Shown: positions 26,201 through 34,546 of the stretch, one piece after another | Layout of the letters: each line of letters opens with the position of its first letter | Position numbering within the stretch: position 1 is the stretch's first letter | Assembly (NCBI GenBank): GCA_022828595.1 | Contig: JAKGHH010000005.1 | Span: 28,656,193 to 28,720,192, forward strand | Origin: Nelumbo lutea | Lineage: Eukaryota; Streptophyta; Magnoliopsida; Proteales; Nelumbonaceae | Reading direction: 5' to 3' | DNA: 64,000 nt | Program-made: the position numbers and the translations under genes | Notes under the pieces: generated by a model | The model's input: the letters and a program-made list of their open reading frames with translations, nothing else | Database searches by the model: none | What the model was told of the DNA's origin: nothing

Positions 26201-29200
26201 TTAATAGAGAATTGCTTTCAATTATTATGCATGTTGAATGGTATATAACGCTAGGGAACTAGCCAAAAGTTAGTTCCTTATATCATAAAATTCTTATCGC
26301 CCAGGCATTATCTAGGTGAGGCACCCCCGTGTCACCCAGAATCACCTAGACAGCCCTTGACAACTATGCAAGATACTTGACCTATATTCAAGATTTTGTA
26401 GTGCCACAAGGTAGAAGTGATCACTAGCTCAGCTTAGAAGCCCAGCCTGCAAATATATTTTATATATTTATATATTGCACATATACACTATATATGCATG
26501 CATATAAATTGCAACATATATATATGTGCATATATTATACCGTATAATATTAAATATAATGTATTTAGAGACATAGGCCCAAAGTCCAACCCATGCTTGG
26601 GCTGCCTAGGCTGAGGCAGTAGCCCTTGTCATAGGTGCTAAGCCCTGTCTAGGCCTGGCCTATGATCACCCCTACTACAAGGTACCACAAACCCTAATGC
26701 AAGGTAGAGAACAAAGAGAAATAGGCCCACTCCAACCTGTTCACAAATTTCTCTGCTGTTGTCTTGACTTTTCAGAAGATTCTCTAGAAGTTCCTTCTAT
26801 GAAATTCTGATCAGAGCTCTCTCCAGAAATCTCTGCCTAAACCAGGCAATTGATCCTTACTGATACACGACTTGTGAAATGTGCATATAAAAATCAGCAA
26901 ATAAAAACAAAAATTTATTGTTTAGATGGGCGTGGGGGAGTAGAATAAGTGGAGAGAAGAAAAGATGGAAGAAGAGAAACTGTCATGGGGGTTGTGGGAG
27001 TCCCCTTTTCTATTTGTGTAATGCTGTAATGGAAATTCACAACATGCCCCCACTGCAGCATTAATATGCATATTGCTGCATCATAGTCATCTTAAATCAG
27101 ATTATCATATGCACGTTAGCTCAAGCTAGAACCCTCATTCACGTGTCAGTCACTGTTATTTTCCGTGCAAAATATCTTTGGCATTTTTTTTCTTTTCCTG
27201 TGGTAAATATCCAAATGCTATGTACTTTGAGGCCTTGACCATGTGGTGATTTTCTACAAAATACTAGAGTGTACCATATTATTGTACATCCAGATGTATT
27301 TTCTTATTTTGTCTTGACTCTTTGTATGTGTGGTACCCAGAAGGGTAATATTATAATATCCTCCGATATTATTTATTATAGTGAATAACATTTCTCTTGG
27401 GTCGGTTGGCAGATTAGAGTGCCCTTTTCCAATTAGTGGTTTCTTCTCTTCCCTCTTTCATTTCCATTTACAGCTTTGAGCCTTTGGCAAGACAAATCAA
27501 CTTTAAACTTTCTCTCTATTAAGTATATCTTCTAGATTAGAATAGATCAGATTTGATGGTTGTGATTAAATCAGGATGTGTTTGTGCACTTGATGCAGGC
27601 TTTTATTTCATAACTCTTGGATTCCATTCTTTCATATAATAGAGTATATTTGAGGGATCTTGTAGAAAAAATTGTAAATTCTACTTAATGTGATGCAAAT
27701 CAAATGCAGTTCAATTCTCCCAAGATTTATAATGATGATATTAATGGTTCTAAATATTTTACAATGTGGATATAGTTGGAACAGTTGATACATAACTAAA
27801 TGCTTAACTATTGGGAAAATTTTTGTTGTTTGAAAACATTTATGGAGTTCTGTACTGGAAAAACATTAAATAACATTTGTGGAGTTGATTGGTTGAGACC
27901 AAGGTTCAAAGTATCGATGCAATATGCCCCGTATCGGGCGTATCGTATTGTATCTTTTTGTCTCAATATCCCTATTTACAGGTGTTTTGGGACCCCCATT
28001 TATTTCAATAAAAAACACTTAAAATCATCTCCAGAAATCAAGTTTTGAAAAAAAGGCATTGAGCGGTGAGTTTTTAGTACTGATACTCCCCTGCCAATAC
28101 ACGGGCGTATCGATACTTTGAACCATGGTTGAGAACAATGACGTAGAAATTCATCTTTTTCTTTTTAATGTATACCAATCGTACTTTTCTATTTTCATTT
28201 AATTCTGATCTCTTTTCTAATATTTTGAGAAGCACATTGCATGACAAATTCCCTGCTTAGCAATTTCCTGGTCTTGTTAGAATAGATGGTATAAAAGAAC
28301 AAATGGATCTTCTTTGTATTGGCACCAAATCTGTTGAGTTTTGAAGCTTAGATGGAGCGGTAATTGCATTCTAAAATAAGATTGATGCTTCTTTAATTAA
28401 TTTATTGGGTTATGCAGGTGGGAATGATGCTTAGAGGCATGGGGTTTGACAATACAACTTCAGTTTATATTGCTGCTGGAAAAATCTATAAAGCAGAAAA
28501 ATTTATGGCTCCACTTCGGCAGTTATTTCCACTCCTAGAGACAAAGGAGACACTAGCTTTGCCAGAGGAACTTGCTCCATTTAAGGTATCATATTGCCAT
28601 GATATATTCTGTGGTTTCTGCATCAAAAATCTAGAATGTATCTTGTCTTATGTGATTCAAGCATTTTTGACTGATTACTTCTAGTTGAAGACTACCTTCC
28701 ATTGTTTGCAGTGCATTGCATTTCTCTTCTTTTCATTTAGGTCTTCAATAATTTGAGCAGGGCCACATGGTTGTTCCATATTCCTTATGCAGGGCCATTC
28801 ATCTAGGTTGGCTGCTCTTGATTATACCGTATGCCTTAACAGTGAAGTATTTGTCACAACTCAAGGTGGCAACTTTCCTCACTTTCTGATGGGGCACAGG
28901 CGCTACTTCTTTGGTGGACATGCAAAGACAATAAAACCCGATAAGAGGAAATTAGCATTACTATTTGACAGTCCAAATATCAGGTTAATCTTATCACTTG
29001 CTTCTAAATTTCCTGAAAGTGATGGCCTTGCAGTGCAACTGTCTTATATCCAAGATATCGTTAAATGGTTGTGTTTGAGCCATGTCTTTTGGTTTCTATA
29101 TGTTGATGCCTTTTGCAGTAAAGCTTGTGTTACTTAAAGTGGCATTTGGTTAAACTTTTACTTTTGGACTTTTTAAAGCCCAAAGTTCAATGCCGGATTT

Positions 29201-30587
29201 GAGCTTTTACTTTGGACTTTTGGCTTACAGGCCCATTTTGTAGATTTTGCTTTCCAAGTAACTGTAAAAGCCCCTCTATATCTCACTGTTTCCTTTCGTT
29301 ATGGATGGTACATCCAAGGTTCAAAAAATTGTTACATATTGGCCCGTATTGGCTGATATGCCCCTACAGGAGTTGTATTGGGTCAGGGCCTGGTTCAGAG
29401 GGTAGGCGGCACTTAAATTGACCCCTCTGAACCAGTATTGAAAAAAAATAAATAAAACTTCAAAAAAGGGCCGATATGCCAATAGCGGCGTATCGCCCTG
29501 TATCGATACTTTGAACCTTGGGTATATCAACAAACTTCCAAGTCTAATTTTATAAAAGGGCATCCATACTTCCATTCAGGTACAAAGAGAAGGGCATCCA
29601 TCTCTACTTGCACTTAGGGGTGAGCATTTCGTTTATTTGGTTAAAACCGAACTGAATAAACCGAATATTAAAAAACAAAATGAAAAAATGAGAACAAACC
29701 AAAGTAATTGTAAAAGGCACATACATACCAACAAGCTTTTTTTTTTGGACTTTCGGCTTAGAAACCCATTTTGTAGATTTTGCTTCCCAAGTAATTGGAA
29801 AAGCCCACCTACATCCAACTGTTTCCTTACCTTTGGCATATCAACAAACTTCCAAATCTAATCTATAACAGGGCATCCATCTCCAATTGCACTGAGTTCA
29901 TTTAGCCAAGCACAGTTGAATGATTTCTATCTGTGAGGTATCGAAAATGATATCCTGGCCATCCTAGGCATAGGCTGGATATGATCCTGACCTTTGAGTT
30001 TATTTCTTTTTATTATTATTATTTTTAATTTTGGGCACATGGTGGGCTGCTCTCAGACTTTAATCTGCATGCTGATGCTTGCCATTATACCAAGTAATGG
30101 CCCCTATTGCTAGGCGAACCAATGATGAAGGAAAAATATACTTTTATCCTGCTTATTCATATCATTATCAACTTGTTATGTTCAAAGATAAAATTGTACA
30201 TATATTTGCGTTCCTACAACAATTTTTATCACTGTAACACTTCGTTTTTTCTGTATCCTCTCTAATTGTGATCAGTCATATTTGGAAAGGGTATTGCATC
30301 TTGCTATTACCATATTATTAATCTCTAGTGTATTAGTGTTTACTTCCCCCGTTTTTTTGTTATTAATGTGAGTTCTTGTACAATTTCAAGCATTTTATGA
30401 AAGAAAAAGTTATTGCAGGTGGGAGTATTTCAAGCGCCAGATGCAAGAAATGCTTCATCACAGCGATTTAAAGGGCATTGAAATGAAAAAACCTAGTAGC
30501 TCACTCTACACCTTCCCCATACCAGATTGCATGTGTAAACAAGTAGAACCAGGAAAATCAGATAGAAGCACGCCAATCATTATATAA
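5098..30587 (+). CDS. O-fucosyltransferase family protein (PF10250), 3' six exons of a spliced gene
   Basis: Joining 5098-5295, 17882-18086, 18185-18352, 28418-28585, 28793-28983 and 30419-30587 gives one uninterrupted frame of 1099 nt, about 365 residues, ending in TAA. Every intron starts GT and ends AG. The protein is a plant GDP-fucose protein O-fucosyltransferase-like enzyme, a family of Golgi type II membrane proteins thought to transfer fucose to proteins or cell-wall glycans. Key motifs are [11 protein letters not shown] near the visible start, [16 protein letters not shown] (the HxRxE donor-site motif, split over exons 2 and 3), [46 protein letters not shown], then [20 protein letters not shown]. 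The upstream part with the transmembrane anchor and GGLNQMR motif is outside the window, since the first visible exon begins mid-codon. Introns 1 (12.6 kb) and 3 (10.1 kb) are packed with transposons, yet all visible coding parts are intact, so the gene is probably expressed. The exact family member and acceptor are not determinable. Confidence 0.9.
6535..8036 (+). mobile_element. LINE fragment: end of ORF1 and start of ORF2 endonuclease
   Basis: Several acidic frames at 6535-6777, 6850-7053 and 7239-7517 look like ORF1 C-terminal sequence. At 7785 a new frame starts [20 protein letters not shown], continuing [10 protein letters not shown], which is the N-terminus of the AP-type endonuclease of plant LINE ORF2 (NVRGLG and QETK motifs). 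It reads open to 8036, where a Copia LTR begins mid-codon. The LINE was therefore broken by the later Copia insertion inside intron 1 of the O-FucT gene. Confidence 0.75.
8037..8413 (-). repeat. Copia 3' LTR (377 bp)
   Basis: Nearly identical to the two LTRs at 19725-20104 and 22197-22558. Read on the - strand it starts TGTAGAGAACACTGATG and ends in CTTGATCTTCTACT. The adjoining purine-rich CAACTTGAGGGAG is the polypurine tract that marks the start of the 3' LTR. Confidence 0.85.
8414..9183 (-). pseudogene. Copia RNase H and end of reverse transcriptase
   Basis: The - strand gives the RT/RNase H junction ([20 protein letters not shown], then [11 protein letters not shown]). RNase H follows in other frames as [39 protein letters not shown] and [16 protein letters not shown], then [14 protein letters not shown]. 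Catalytic Asp and Glu positions are present but the reading frame shifts twice, so it is dead. Confidence 0.8.
9205..10136 (-). pseudogene. Copia reverse transcriptase
   Basis: Two - strand frames, 10136-9471 and 9393-9205, together hold most of a Copia RT (RVT_2 family): the [52 protein letters not shown] and YVDDIVVTG motifs in order, then [18 protein letters not shown] stop codon and a frame break separate them. Confidence 0.85.
10240..10860 (+). mobile_element. LINE fragment with start of ORF2 endonuclease
   Basis: The + strand contains, in two frames, IILWNIVGL near 10595 and [16 protein letters not shown] near 10665-10710. Together they match the opening of a plant LINE endonuclease (NxRGL ... 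xADxxCLxETK). Upstream is a low-complexity ORF1-like tail. This differs from the copy at 7785 and is heavily decayed. Confidence 0.5.
10930..11995 (-). mobile_element. LINE ORF1-like remnant, left part
   Basis: Minus-strand frames 11996-11781 and 11730-11299 are lysine- and glutamate-rich (for example [39 protein letters not shown]), with no hydrophobic core, like the C-terminal part of plant LINE ORF1. The similar acidic - strand sequence at 14400-15150 on the other side of the Copia insertion is probably the same LINE. Assignment rests on composition and context, not on a diagnostic motif. Confidence 0.4.
11996..12344 (-). repeat. Putative 3' LTR of the second Copia element
   Basis: The right edge is set by the polypurine tract; the LTR starts TGTTGAGGATTTTTTACAAT on the - strand. 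The left edge is my guess from a TGTTTGATC terminal match at 11996. The block differs from the LTR of the first Copia family. Confidence 0.5.
11996..14400 (-). mobile_element. Second Copia element, 5'-truncated
   Basis: An LTR-like block at about 11996-12344 is followed by a classical polypurine tract (CTTGAGGGGGAG on the - strand). Upstream on that strand lie an RNase H tail, a short RT piece at 12820-12635 ([20 protein letters not shown], then [11 protein letters not shown]), and the integrase C-terminal segment at 13526-13277 ([35 protein letters not shown]). Next come the integrase core near 14000 ([11 protein letters not shown]) and a GAG-pre-integrase motif near 14150-14330 ([24 protein letters not shown]). 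Most of RT is deleted and gag and the 5' LTR are absent. Confidence 0.75.
14401..15150 (-). mobile_element. LINE ORF1-like remnant, right part
   Basis: The - strand reads as broken acidic sequence such as [38 protein letters not shown] and [20 protein letters not shown], the composition of plant LINE ORF1. It is probably continuous in origin with 10930-11995 before the Copia element inserted. No catalytic motif is present. Confidence 0.4.
15836..16047. repeat. 106-bp tandem duplication inside the hAT element
   Basis: The block 15836-15941 is repeated, essentially identically, at 15942-16047. Each copy starts CTTCTCAAAACAAAAC and ends GTCTTCTTCTCT. The near-perfect identity means the duplication is recent relative to the surrounding elements. 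Confidence 0.9.
16218..16305. repeat. 30-bp repeat, two full copies and a partial third
   Basis: TCTTCTTTGCCTCTGTTGGC and the next ten bases recur with a 30-base period starting at 16218, 16248 and 16278; the third copy diverges after CTCTGCCAGCTG. Because the period is a multiple of three, every frame stays open, which explains the overlapping chance open frames here. Confidence 0.85.
16726..17881. other. Remainder of O-FucT intron 1; nothing recognised
   Basis: AT-rich sequence without coding signals, ending in a T-rich tract and the acceptor TATGGTGCAG before the next exon at 17882. I found no repeat ends here. Confidence 0.6.
17882..18086 (+). CDS. O-FucT gene, second visible exon
   Basis: Completes a GGA codon across the intron and reads [20 protein letters not shown], then [20 protein letters not shown] and [11 protein letters not shown]. 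The 'xxPFxNRLA ... IQxLRCxxNYxALRF' and HLRFE motifs are diagnostic of plant O-FucT proteins. Ends AAG before GTGCTT. Confidence 0.92.
18185..18352 (+). CDS. O-FucT gene, third visible exon
   Basis: Reads [20 protein letters not shown], then [10 protein letters not shown] and [17 protein letters not shown], in phase with both neighbours. The preceding intron is only 98 bp. Ends GAG before GTAAAT. The usual 'GxxRxxGxCPLTPxE' motif is complete. Confidence 0.92.
18353..19719. other. Start of O-FucT intron 3; repeat debris only
   Basis: Contains at about 18935-19000 a repeat with CAAGGCATGCCTAGGCGACA, related to sequence near 26290-26370, and otherwise AT-rich sequence with no coding evidence. 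The open frames around 19.2-19.7 kb match nothing recognisable. Confidence 0.45.
19725..20104 (-). repeat. Copia 3' LTR (380 bp)
   Basis: Matches 22197-22558 and 8037-8413. Starts TGTAGAGAACACTGATG on the - strand and ends CTTCTACT. Contains ATTATTTATAGG, a possible TATA-type core, in the middle. Confidence 0.9.
20105..20776 (-). pseudogene. Copia protease and GAG-pre-integrase start
   Basis: The - strand frame reads [20 protein letters not shown] (aspartic protease, DSGA active site), then [40 protein letters not shown] and [20 protein letters not shown]. It then runs into the LTR. A zinc-knuckle-like CWKLH lies near its start but the first cysteines fall in another frame. Confidence 0.8.
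20780..21445 (-). pseudogene. Copia gag
   Basis: Open - strand frame with the plant Copia gag (UBN2-like) order: [60 protein letters not shown], then [20 protein letters not shown] and [20 protein letters not shown]. The frame starts at an internal Met; the true gag start is upstream near 21500, after the leader. A stop separates it from the protease frame. Confidence 0.85.
22184..22196 (-). promoter_or_regulatory. tRNA-Met primer-binding site
   Basis: TGGTATCAGAGCC on the - strand lies directly inside the 5' LTR. It is complementary to the 3' end of initiator methionine tRNA and fixes the polarity of this Copia element. Confidence 0.9.
22197..22558 (-). repeat. Copia 5' LTR (362 bp)
   Basis: Partner of 19725-20104. 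It lacks about 15 bases near its start (around GTGGGGATCACATCAG) and 3 bases elsewhere relative to the other LTR. Confidence 0.9.
22640..22940. repeat. Pair of about 75-bp diverged direct repeats
   Basis: AAGGAATCTTTTAACCTAAA ... GGAGAAGTCCCTGAATGG ... TTCTCTAACA near 22647-22713 recurs as AAGGAACCATTCAATCTCAA ... GGTGAGGTCCCTGAATAT ... TTCTCTAACA near 22863-22932. The motif 'AAAGCTTAAGCTGTTAGG' is common in dispersed plant repeats; the pair may be the ends of one old insertion. Confidence 0.5.
22950..23460 (-). mobile_element. LINE ORF2 reverse transcriptase fragment
   Basis: The - strand reads, with stops, [14 protein letters not shown], then [19 protein letters not shown], and after a frame change [19 protein letters not shown]. 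These are the conserved 'NxxKS.....G ... [12 protein letters not shown]' and 'IxKIxRxFLW' motifs at the end of the RT domain of plant LINEs. No endonuclease or tail is attached. Confidence 0.7.
23640..23910 (-). mobile_element. Copia reverse transcriptase fragment
   Basis: The - strand reads [14 protein letters not shown], then [15 protein letters not shown], which matches the 'EEVYMxxPPGF ... KVCKLxKSLYGLKQSPR' block of Copia RT. Stops follow. It appears to be an isolated old fragment. Confidence 0.55.
24050..26095 (+). mobile_element. LINE remnant: ORF1 part joined to ORF2 3' end
   Basis: The + strand carries several acidic frames, 24054-24386 and 25021-25491, of ORF1 composition (for example [20 protein letters not shown]). 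After about 25750 the end of the RNase H-like RVT_3 domain appears, [20 protein letters not shown], followed by a T/C-rich tail ending near 26095. Endonuclease and RT are missing, so the copy has a large internal deletion. It lies in O-FucT intron 3 in the same orientation as the gene. Confidence 0.6.
26414..26676. mobile_element. Small hAT-like MITE, 8-bp target duplication
   Basis: ACAAGGTA at 26406-26413 is repeated exactly at 26677-26684. The right end reads, inverted, AGTAGGGGTGATCATAGGCC; the left end GAAGTGATCACTAG shares only the GTGATCA core, so the inverted repeat is weak. The interior is AT-rich (TATATATT tracts) with GC-rich shoulders. Confidence 0.6.
26685..27889. other. Intron sequence, nothing recognised
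   Basis: No coding motif, terminal repeat or RNA gene was found. Sequence is moderately AT-rich throughout. Confidence 0.5.
27899..28125. mobile_element. Mutator-like MITE, copy 1 (9-bp target duplication)
   Basis: Terminal inverted repeat GGTTCAAAGTATCGAT, flanked by TGGTTGAGA at 27890-27898 and again at 28126-28134. Interior contains short TATCG-rich motifs. It sits in O-FucT intron 3, about 290 bp before exon 4. No coding capacity. Confidence 0.85.
28418..28585 (+). CDS. O-FucT gene, fourth visible exon
   Basis: After TTATGCAG reads [20 protein letters not shown], then [20 protein letters not shown] and [16 protein letters not shown], ending before GTATCA. The 'YxAxGxIY' motif binds the nucleotide-sugar side of the fold in this family. 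Confidence 0.92.
28793..28983 (+). CDS. O-FucT gene, fifth visible exon
   Basis: After TTATGCAG reads [20 protein letters not shown], then [20 protein letters not shown] and [19 protein letters not shown]. The 'AALDYxVCxxSxVFVxTxxGNFxxxxxGHRR' block is the most conserved stretch of plant O-FucT proteins and is intact. A second AG-GG at 28760 would break the match and is rejected as acceptor. Confidence 0.93.
29315..29518. mobile_element. Mutator-like MITE, copy 2
   Basis: Left end CAAGGTTCAAAAAATTG, right end inverted AAGGTTCAAAGTATCGATAC. Flanks TGGTACATC and TGGGTATATC look like a mutated target duplication. Lies in the last intron of the O-FucT gene. Confidence 0.75.
29617..29690. mobile_element. 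hAT-like end fragment
   Basis: TAGGGGTGAGCATTTCG followed by GGTTAAAACCGAAC resembles the left end of the hAT element at 15447. No opposite end is found before 29890, so only a fragment remains. Confidence 0.4.
30419..30587 (+). CDS. O-FucT gene, last exon
   Basis: After TATTGCAG completes an Arg codon and reads [39 protein letters not shown] and a short basic end, then TAA at 30585-30587. The C-terminus with 'xYxxPxPxCMC' is usual for this subfamily. Confidence 0.9.
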
Positions 30588-31300
30588 CTTGGAAAATATA
30601 TACCCTGTTTTACTGATACATGTAAGTTATTCATCATCTGATTGGTTGTGAAATTATTATTTTTTCCCATGTAAGTTTTGGGAGGGTTGTCAAGGTCTTT
30701 AGTAGGTTCATTACCACTGTGACTATTGTAATTAGATAGTCCATTCTTTGTATATGACACGTGACTCATTATGAATTATACAAATTCTTTCTAATGTCAA
30801 CTTCACAAATTGCCTTCAATGTTGTGTCTGAAGTATCTCTGTTTTTCCACGTTGGCATCATTATGCAAGGTGAAGGCCTTAGTCCATCTGACTACTTTTC
30901 ATCCCTGGAATTCTAGAAAAAACAAAATTTACTATATCAAGATCCTATTAATCCTTCAGTTCACTGATGTTATTGTTGCGCAACGATCAGTTGGAGACAT
31001 TTGAATTCTTCAGTGCCTTGAGTTTGTTTCAATGCAGGCTTTTTTATTACATTGCTCAGACAGTCAGGCCATACCCACCGTGGTGACTCCATTTTGTAAA
31101 TTAATAATGCTAGTCCTTTAGTGTGAGTTCATTACCACAGTCAATAATCTAGAAAGCAGTTGATGCTAGAATGAGGCTTTACCCACCTGGCTGAGCAAAG
31201 CCTAGATCTGCTGCTCGTACTGTTGTGTAACGTGCTATTGTAACAAATCACTGCGAGATGGCAATCTGATCCGGGCCTCAGAAAACGGCTTTGCATGTAA
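30588..31300 (+). other. Probable 3' untranslated and downstream region of the O-FucT gene
   Basis: No open frame of interest. A polypyrimidine stretch and GTTTCAATGCAG near 31028-31039 could be a 3' splice site for an intron in the 3' UTR, but no transcript evidence is available. No clear single polyadenylation signal can be picked. Confidence 0.3.
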
Positions 31301-31302
31301 GA

Positions 31303-31495
31303 ATCATAGTTCAAAATATCATTACACCTTTGTGTATTATTATTTTTTTAGTTTTTTCAAGATTCAGTTCTAAACATACTATTATATATATATATATATT
31401 ATTTAAAAAAATGGATTTTCAAAAACACTTGTAAACAGGTGCATCGCGGACCAAAAGATACAATACGATATGCCCGAAAAACTTCAAACTTGGTA
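31303..31495. mobile_element. Mutator-like MITE, diverged copy
   Basis: Starts ATAGTTCAAAATATCATTA and ends with GATATGCCCGAAAAACTTC, resembling the ends and TATCG/ATATGCCC interior motifs of the copies at 27899, 29315 and 38439. Target duplication is not clear. Confidence 0.5.
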
Positions 31496-31499
31496 AGAT

Positions 31500-34190
31500 T
31501 GTTAGGACAGGCTGGAACAAATTCAGGGATCCCTATTTCTTGCAAGGATGGAGGCTGGGAGTTTTAGTCCTGTCAGGGTATGGGGCAGGGATGGGGATCC
31601 CCATTGCCATTCCTCTGTTTGGGTTCTTGATGGGTCAAAAAGTATCAAATGCAGGTATTTCAGGACTCCGATAAGTTTTAGAGCTTACCAGCATGCGGCA
31701 TGGGTGAATGGCTAGTACACTATTTTGTTCCTCCCATGTTAGCCATATTGGTTCATATTGCTGATACAAAACTGGGACTCTTGGTTCACTTGTGTTCTTG
31801 TTTTTCACTAGTAAGTGTGTACGTGCTTTGTATGTGGTAAGTTTTCTATGATGATGATGATGATGATAGTAAATAATATGTATTCAAAATTTTTTACATT
31901 TTTTTATATTTCTATTTATAAAAAATATTCTTATTTGTTACGCTTATTTTTGTTTAGTATGATGAATACAATATTTGAGAGGTGCCTAAATGCTTTCTAT
32001 AATTTTTGTTTGTATTTTTTATTCTTTTGTTTTTTCATCTTTTTTATTTTTATTGATATTTAATTATGATGTAAGGGTTCATCCATTTGACACAAAAAGT
32101 ATGAGTTGTTGACTTGCCACTCAAAAAGTTTGTATTGGTATTTAATTATGTTGTAAGGATCCGCCCATTTGTGTTTTCTACTTTTTGTGTTGGTTTTAAT
32201 TTTGTATTTTATTTCTATCATCAATAAAACAATTATTCTTTATTACATTTATTTTTATTTAGTATGATTAATTAATATAGGATTCAATAAAAGAGAGTTA
32301 ACACCCTAAATATAAGAATTAATGAAAGGGAATTAAATGATGAGAAATATAATAGTTCAAATTACATTTTGTGCCCTCACAATTAGAGAGAGAGACCAAA
32401 TTCACAAATATGTATTCTAGTCAAGAATAAGATTCAATGAATGTGTTAATTCCTTAATTATAAAACTTAATGAGAGGAATTTGAATAAAGAGAAAAGTGA
32501 TTGTTCAAATTATATTTTTATGAGTAATAAAAAATTGGGATATTTTAATTAAACAAAATTTCCACTCCGCACTTTTAATAGTAGTAAATTTTTAATCATA
32601 TTCATACCATTAATTTCCACTAATTACAACTATTAACTCTCCTAAGTCAATTCCTATTTTCTCTTATTAACTCCCAAAGTTTCTTTCCTATCAATAATTG
32701 ACCATCAGCTTTTATGTTACAAAAAGCTAGAAACAAAAAGATTCCAAGATTAAGTGAAAATATTATTTGTCTTAATTATGTGAGTTATAGGTTTTAGCAT
32801 ACATTTTCTTCCTTTGATTTATGTTCATCAACAAAGCTAACAAAGAATTACTTATTAAAATTTATATCAGTATTAATAATAATTATATTGGTATGAACTA
32901 AGTTATACATGCCACTTACCACATGCCGGATGTTTTGGTACTTCATACTTCACACAAGTTATTAAAGCATGTGTTATATATTTCTATAGTTTATTTAGTC
33001 ATCTAAGACCTAGATTTAGTTTGTTCTTAATGTATTTTTATATTTATTTGAGTTTCCTTAACGTAGTCATATCCAAAGCATGACCTGATGTCTTTTAAAA
33101 TTACCTTCCCAACAGACTGTGTGACATTAGGTTTAGATTTTAATATCCCAATCAAACCATCAGATTTGTTCTCATTAAAATGTACCTTAATGTCCAGGTT
33201 TCTTATTCTGTTTAATCAAATTGATTATCGTTTAGATTGATAGTCTAAATCCCATAGCTTAGAAGTTAGGAAGCTGCATCATTAAAACACACACATTCTG
33301 CAATACTAAGCTAGGTCAACTAGGCATTATCGTTTAGATTGATAGTCTAAGCCCCATAGCTTGAATTTGAATATAATCCATTTGATGCACCTTGGTTTCC
33401 CAACTTTCCATGTGCATTATGCATAGCACGACCACCACCACGACCAATTCAAGGGCAACCCTGTATGACAAGCATAACGTGTAAACCAACTAGAAAGAGA
33501 CCTAATTGGTTTGTAAATTATCACTCGTACAAAAATCTGGAACTTCGACACCAAAAATGGTCCACAATGGCACCTTTTTCTAAGCTGTTTTTCTCCCTAA
33601 TTGAACCAACACAAACCAACAAGTAGCACAAGAACCACCCACGCAATTTTATTATCATGAAAATTTACAACACAGGATCATCACATTCGTATAAAGCAAA
33701 CTGACATCTGCTCAATCATCAAATCTGATCACTACCCTACAGGTATGGAGTCATAGCCTCAAGTCTGTAAAAGAGATGGGGCTTTAGCCTAAGCTCATAT
33801 ATGCTGCATTAGCTATCCAATTACCTTTGCTTTTTAGGCCTAGTCATTCAATTACCTTGGAGACTTGAACACAGAATGAGGCCCCATTTGCATGCATGTA
33901 AACTGAATGAAAACAAATGATTTCTTAAAAATTGCTCTTTCAATATTGAAACTTTGGTTGCATGAATGGCTGTGGTAAATGATTTCCAAAACGTGACGTG
34001 AGTACCAATTGTAGGTAAATGGTATTTCTAATTTTCTGAATAGAGAATATCTGTATTTGAATCCTCCAACCAAATATTTCACGATCATATAGATTTTCTG
34101 AAACACCGCAAAATTTAGGAACATGATTTGTTTCCATTCATTAAACGTGTAAAAAACGTAGCTGTCATAGCCTCTCTGTTGGTGAGTTTA
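31500..34190. other. AT-rich intergenic region between convergent genes
   Basis: Contains a (TGA)n microsatellite at about 31850-31868, long A/T-rich runs, and a 37-bp direct repeat at 33224/33326. I see no coding evidence; - strand frames near 33.9-34.1 kb match nothing known. Confidence 0.5.
33224..33362. repeat. 37-bp direct repeat, 102 bp apart
   Basis: ATTATCGTTTAGATTGATAG followed by TCTAAATCCCATAGCTT (33224-33260) recurs with one base change (AAATCCC to AAGCCCC-type difference) at 33326-33362. Confidence 0.8.
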
Positions 34191-34497
34191 AAACAAGTTG
34201 TAACTTACCTAATAACCAATTGACTATAACAGAATATGAGAATGCCATTGTCTCTACCATAAAATGTATAGCCTCGTTCCATATGTATTTTATAACATAA
34301 AAAATAACAATAACGAATTAGACAAGAAAACCATGAATTTATTGGAAGGTAGATCGACCATAACCTAGTTTGCGGTCATATCAACTCCAGATGAACAGTT
34401 CAACAATTAATCTCATTAAAGTTCAAGACAAAACCCTTTTAGGAGCCCATATGATATGTATGGGTGATTGAACTTAAAATGCTGAATTTCTTTGGCC

Positions 34498-34546
34498 TTA
34501 GTACCTATGTTCCAACTTCTCCTTCTCCTGGTAGTGCTGCACATAC
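34498..34546 (-). CDS. QCR8: QCR8 exon 2 (49-nt terminal coding exon)
   Basis: Read from 34546 down: G completing the split Thr codon, then YVQHYQEKEKLEHRY and TAA at 34500-34498. It is preceded by GGTTGGGTGCAG. The 'YQEKEKLEHR' tail is the hallmark C-terminus of plant QCR8. An AATAAA lies downstream on the - strand near 34340, a plausible polyadenylation signal. Confidence 0.92.

Larger units (their letters stand above)
29213..29890. repeat. Diverged direct duplication, first copy split by a MITE
   Basis: Sequence 29213-29314 plus 29519-29610 corresponds to 29747-29885 (shared CCCATTTTGTAGATTTTGCT and ATCAACAAACTTCCAA blocks). The first copy is interrupted by the Mutator-like MITE at 29315-29518; the second is uninterrupted. 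Confidence 0.75.

Noticed and set aside
28751..28770. Alternative acceptor GAGCAGGGCCAC before O-FucT exon 5
   Set aside because: The sequence after it does not continue the conserved protein, whereas the acceptor at 28791-28792 gives [11 protein letters not shown] in phase.
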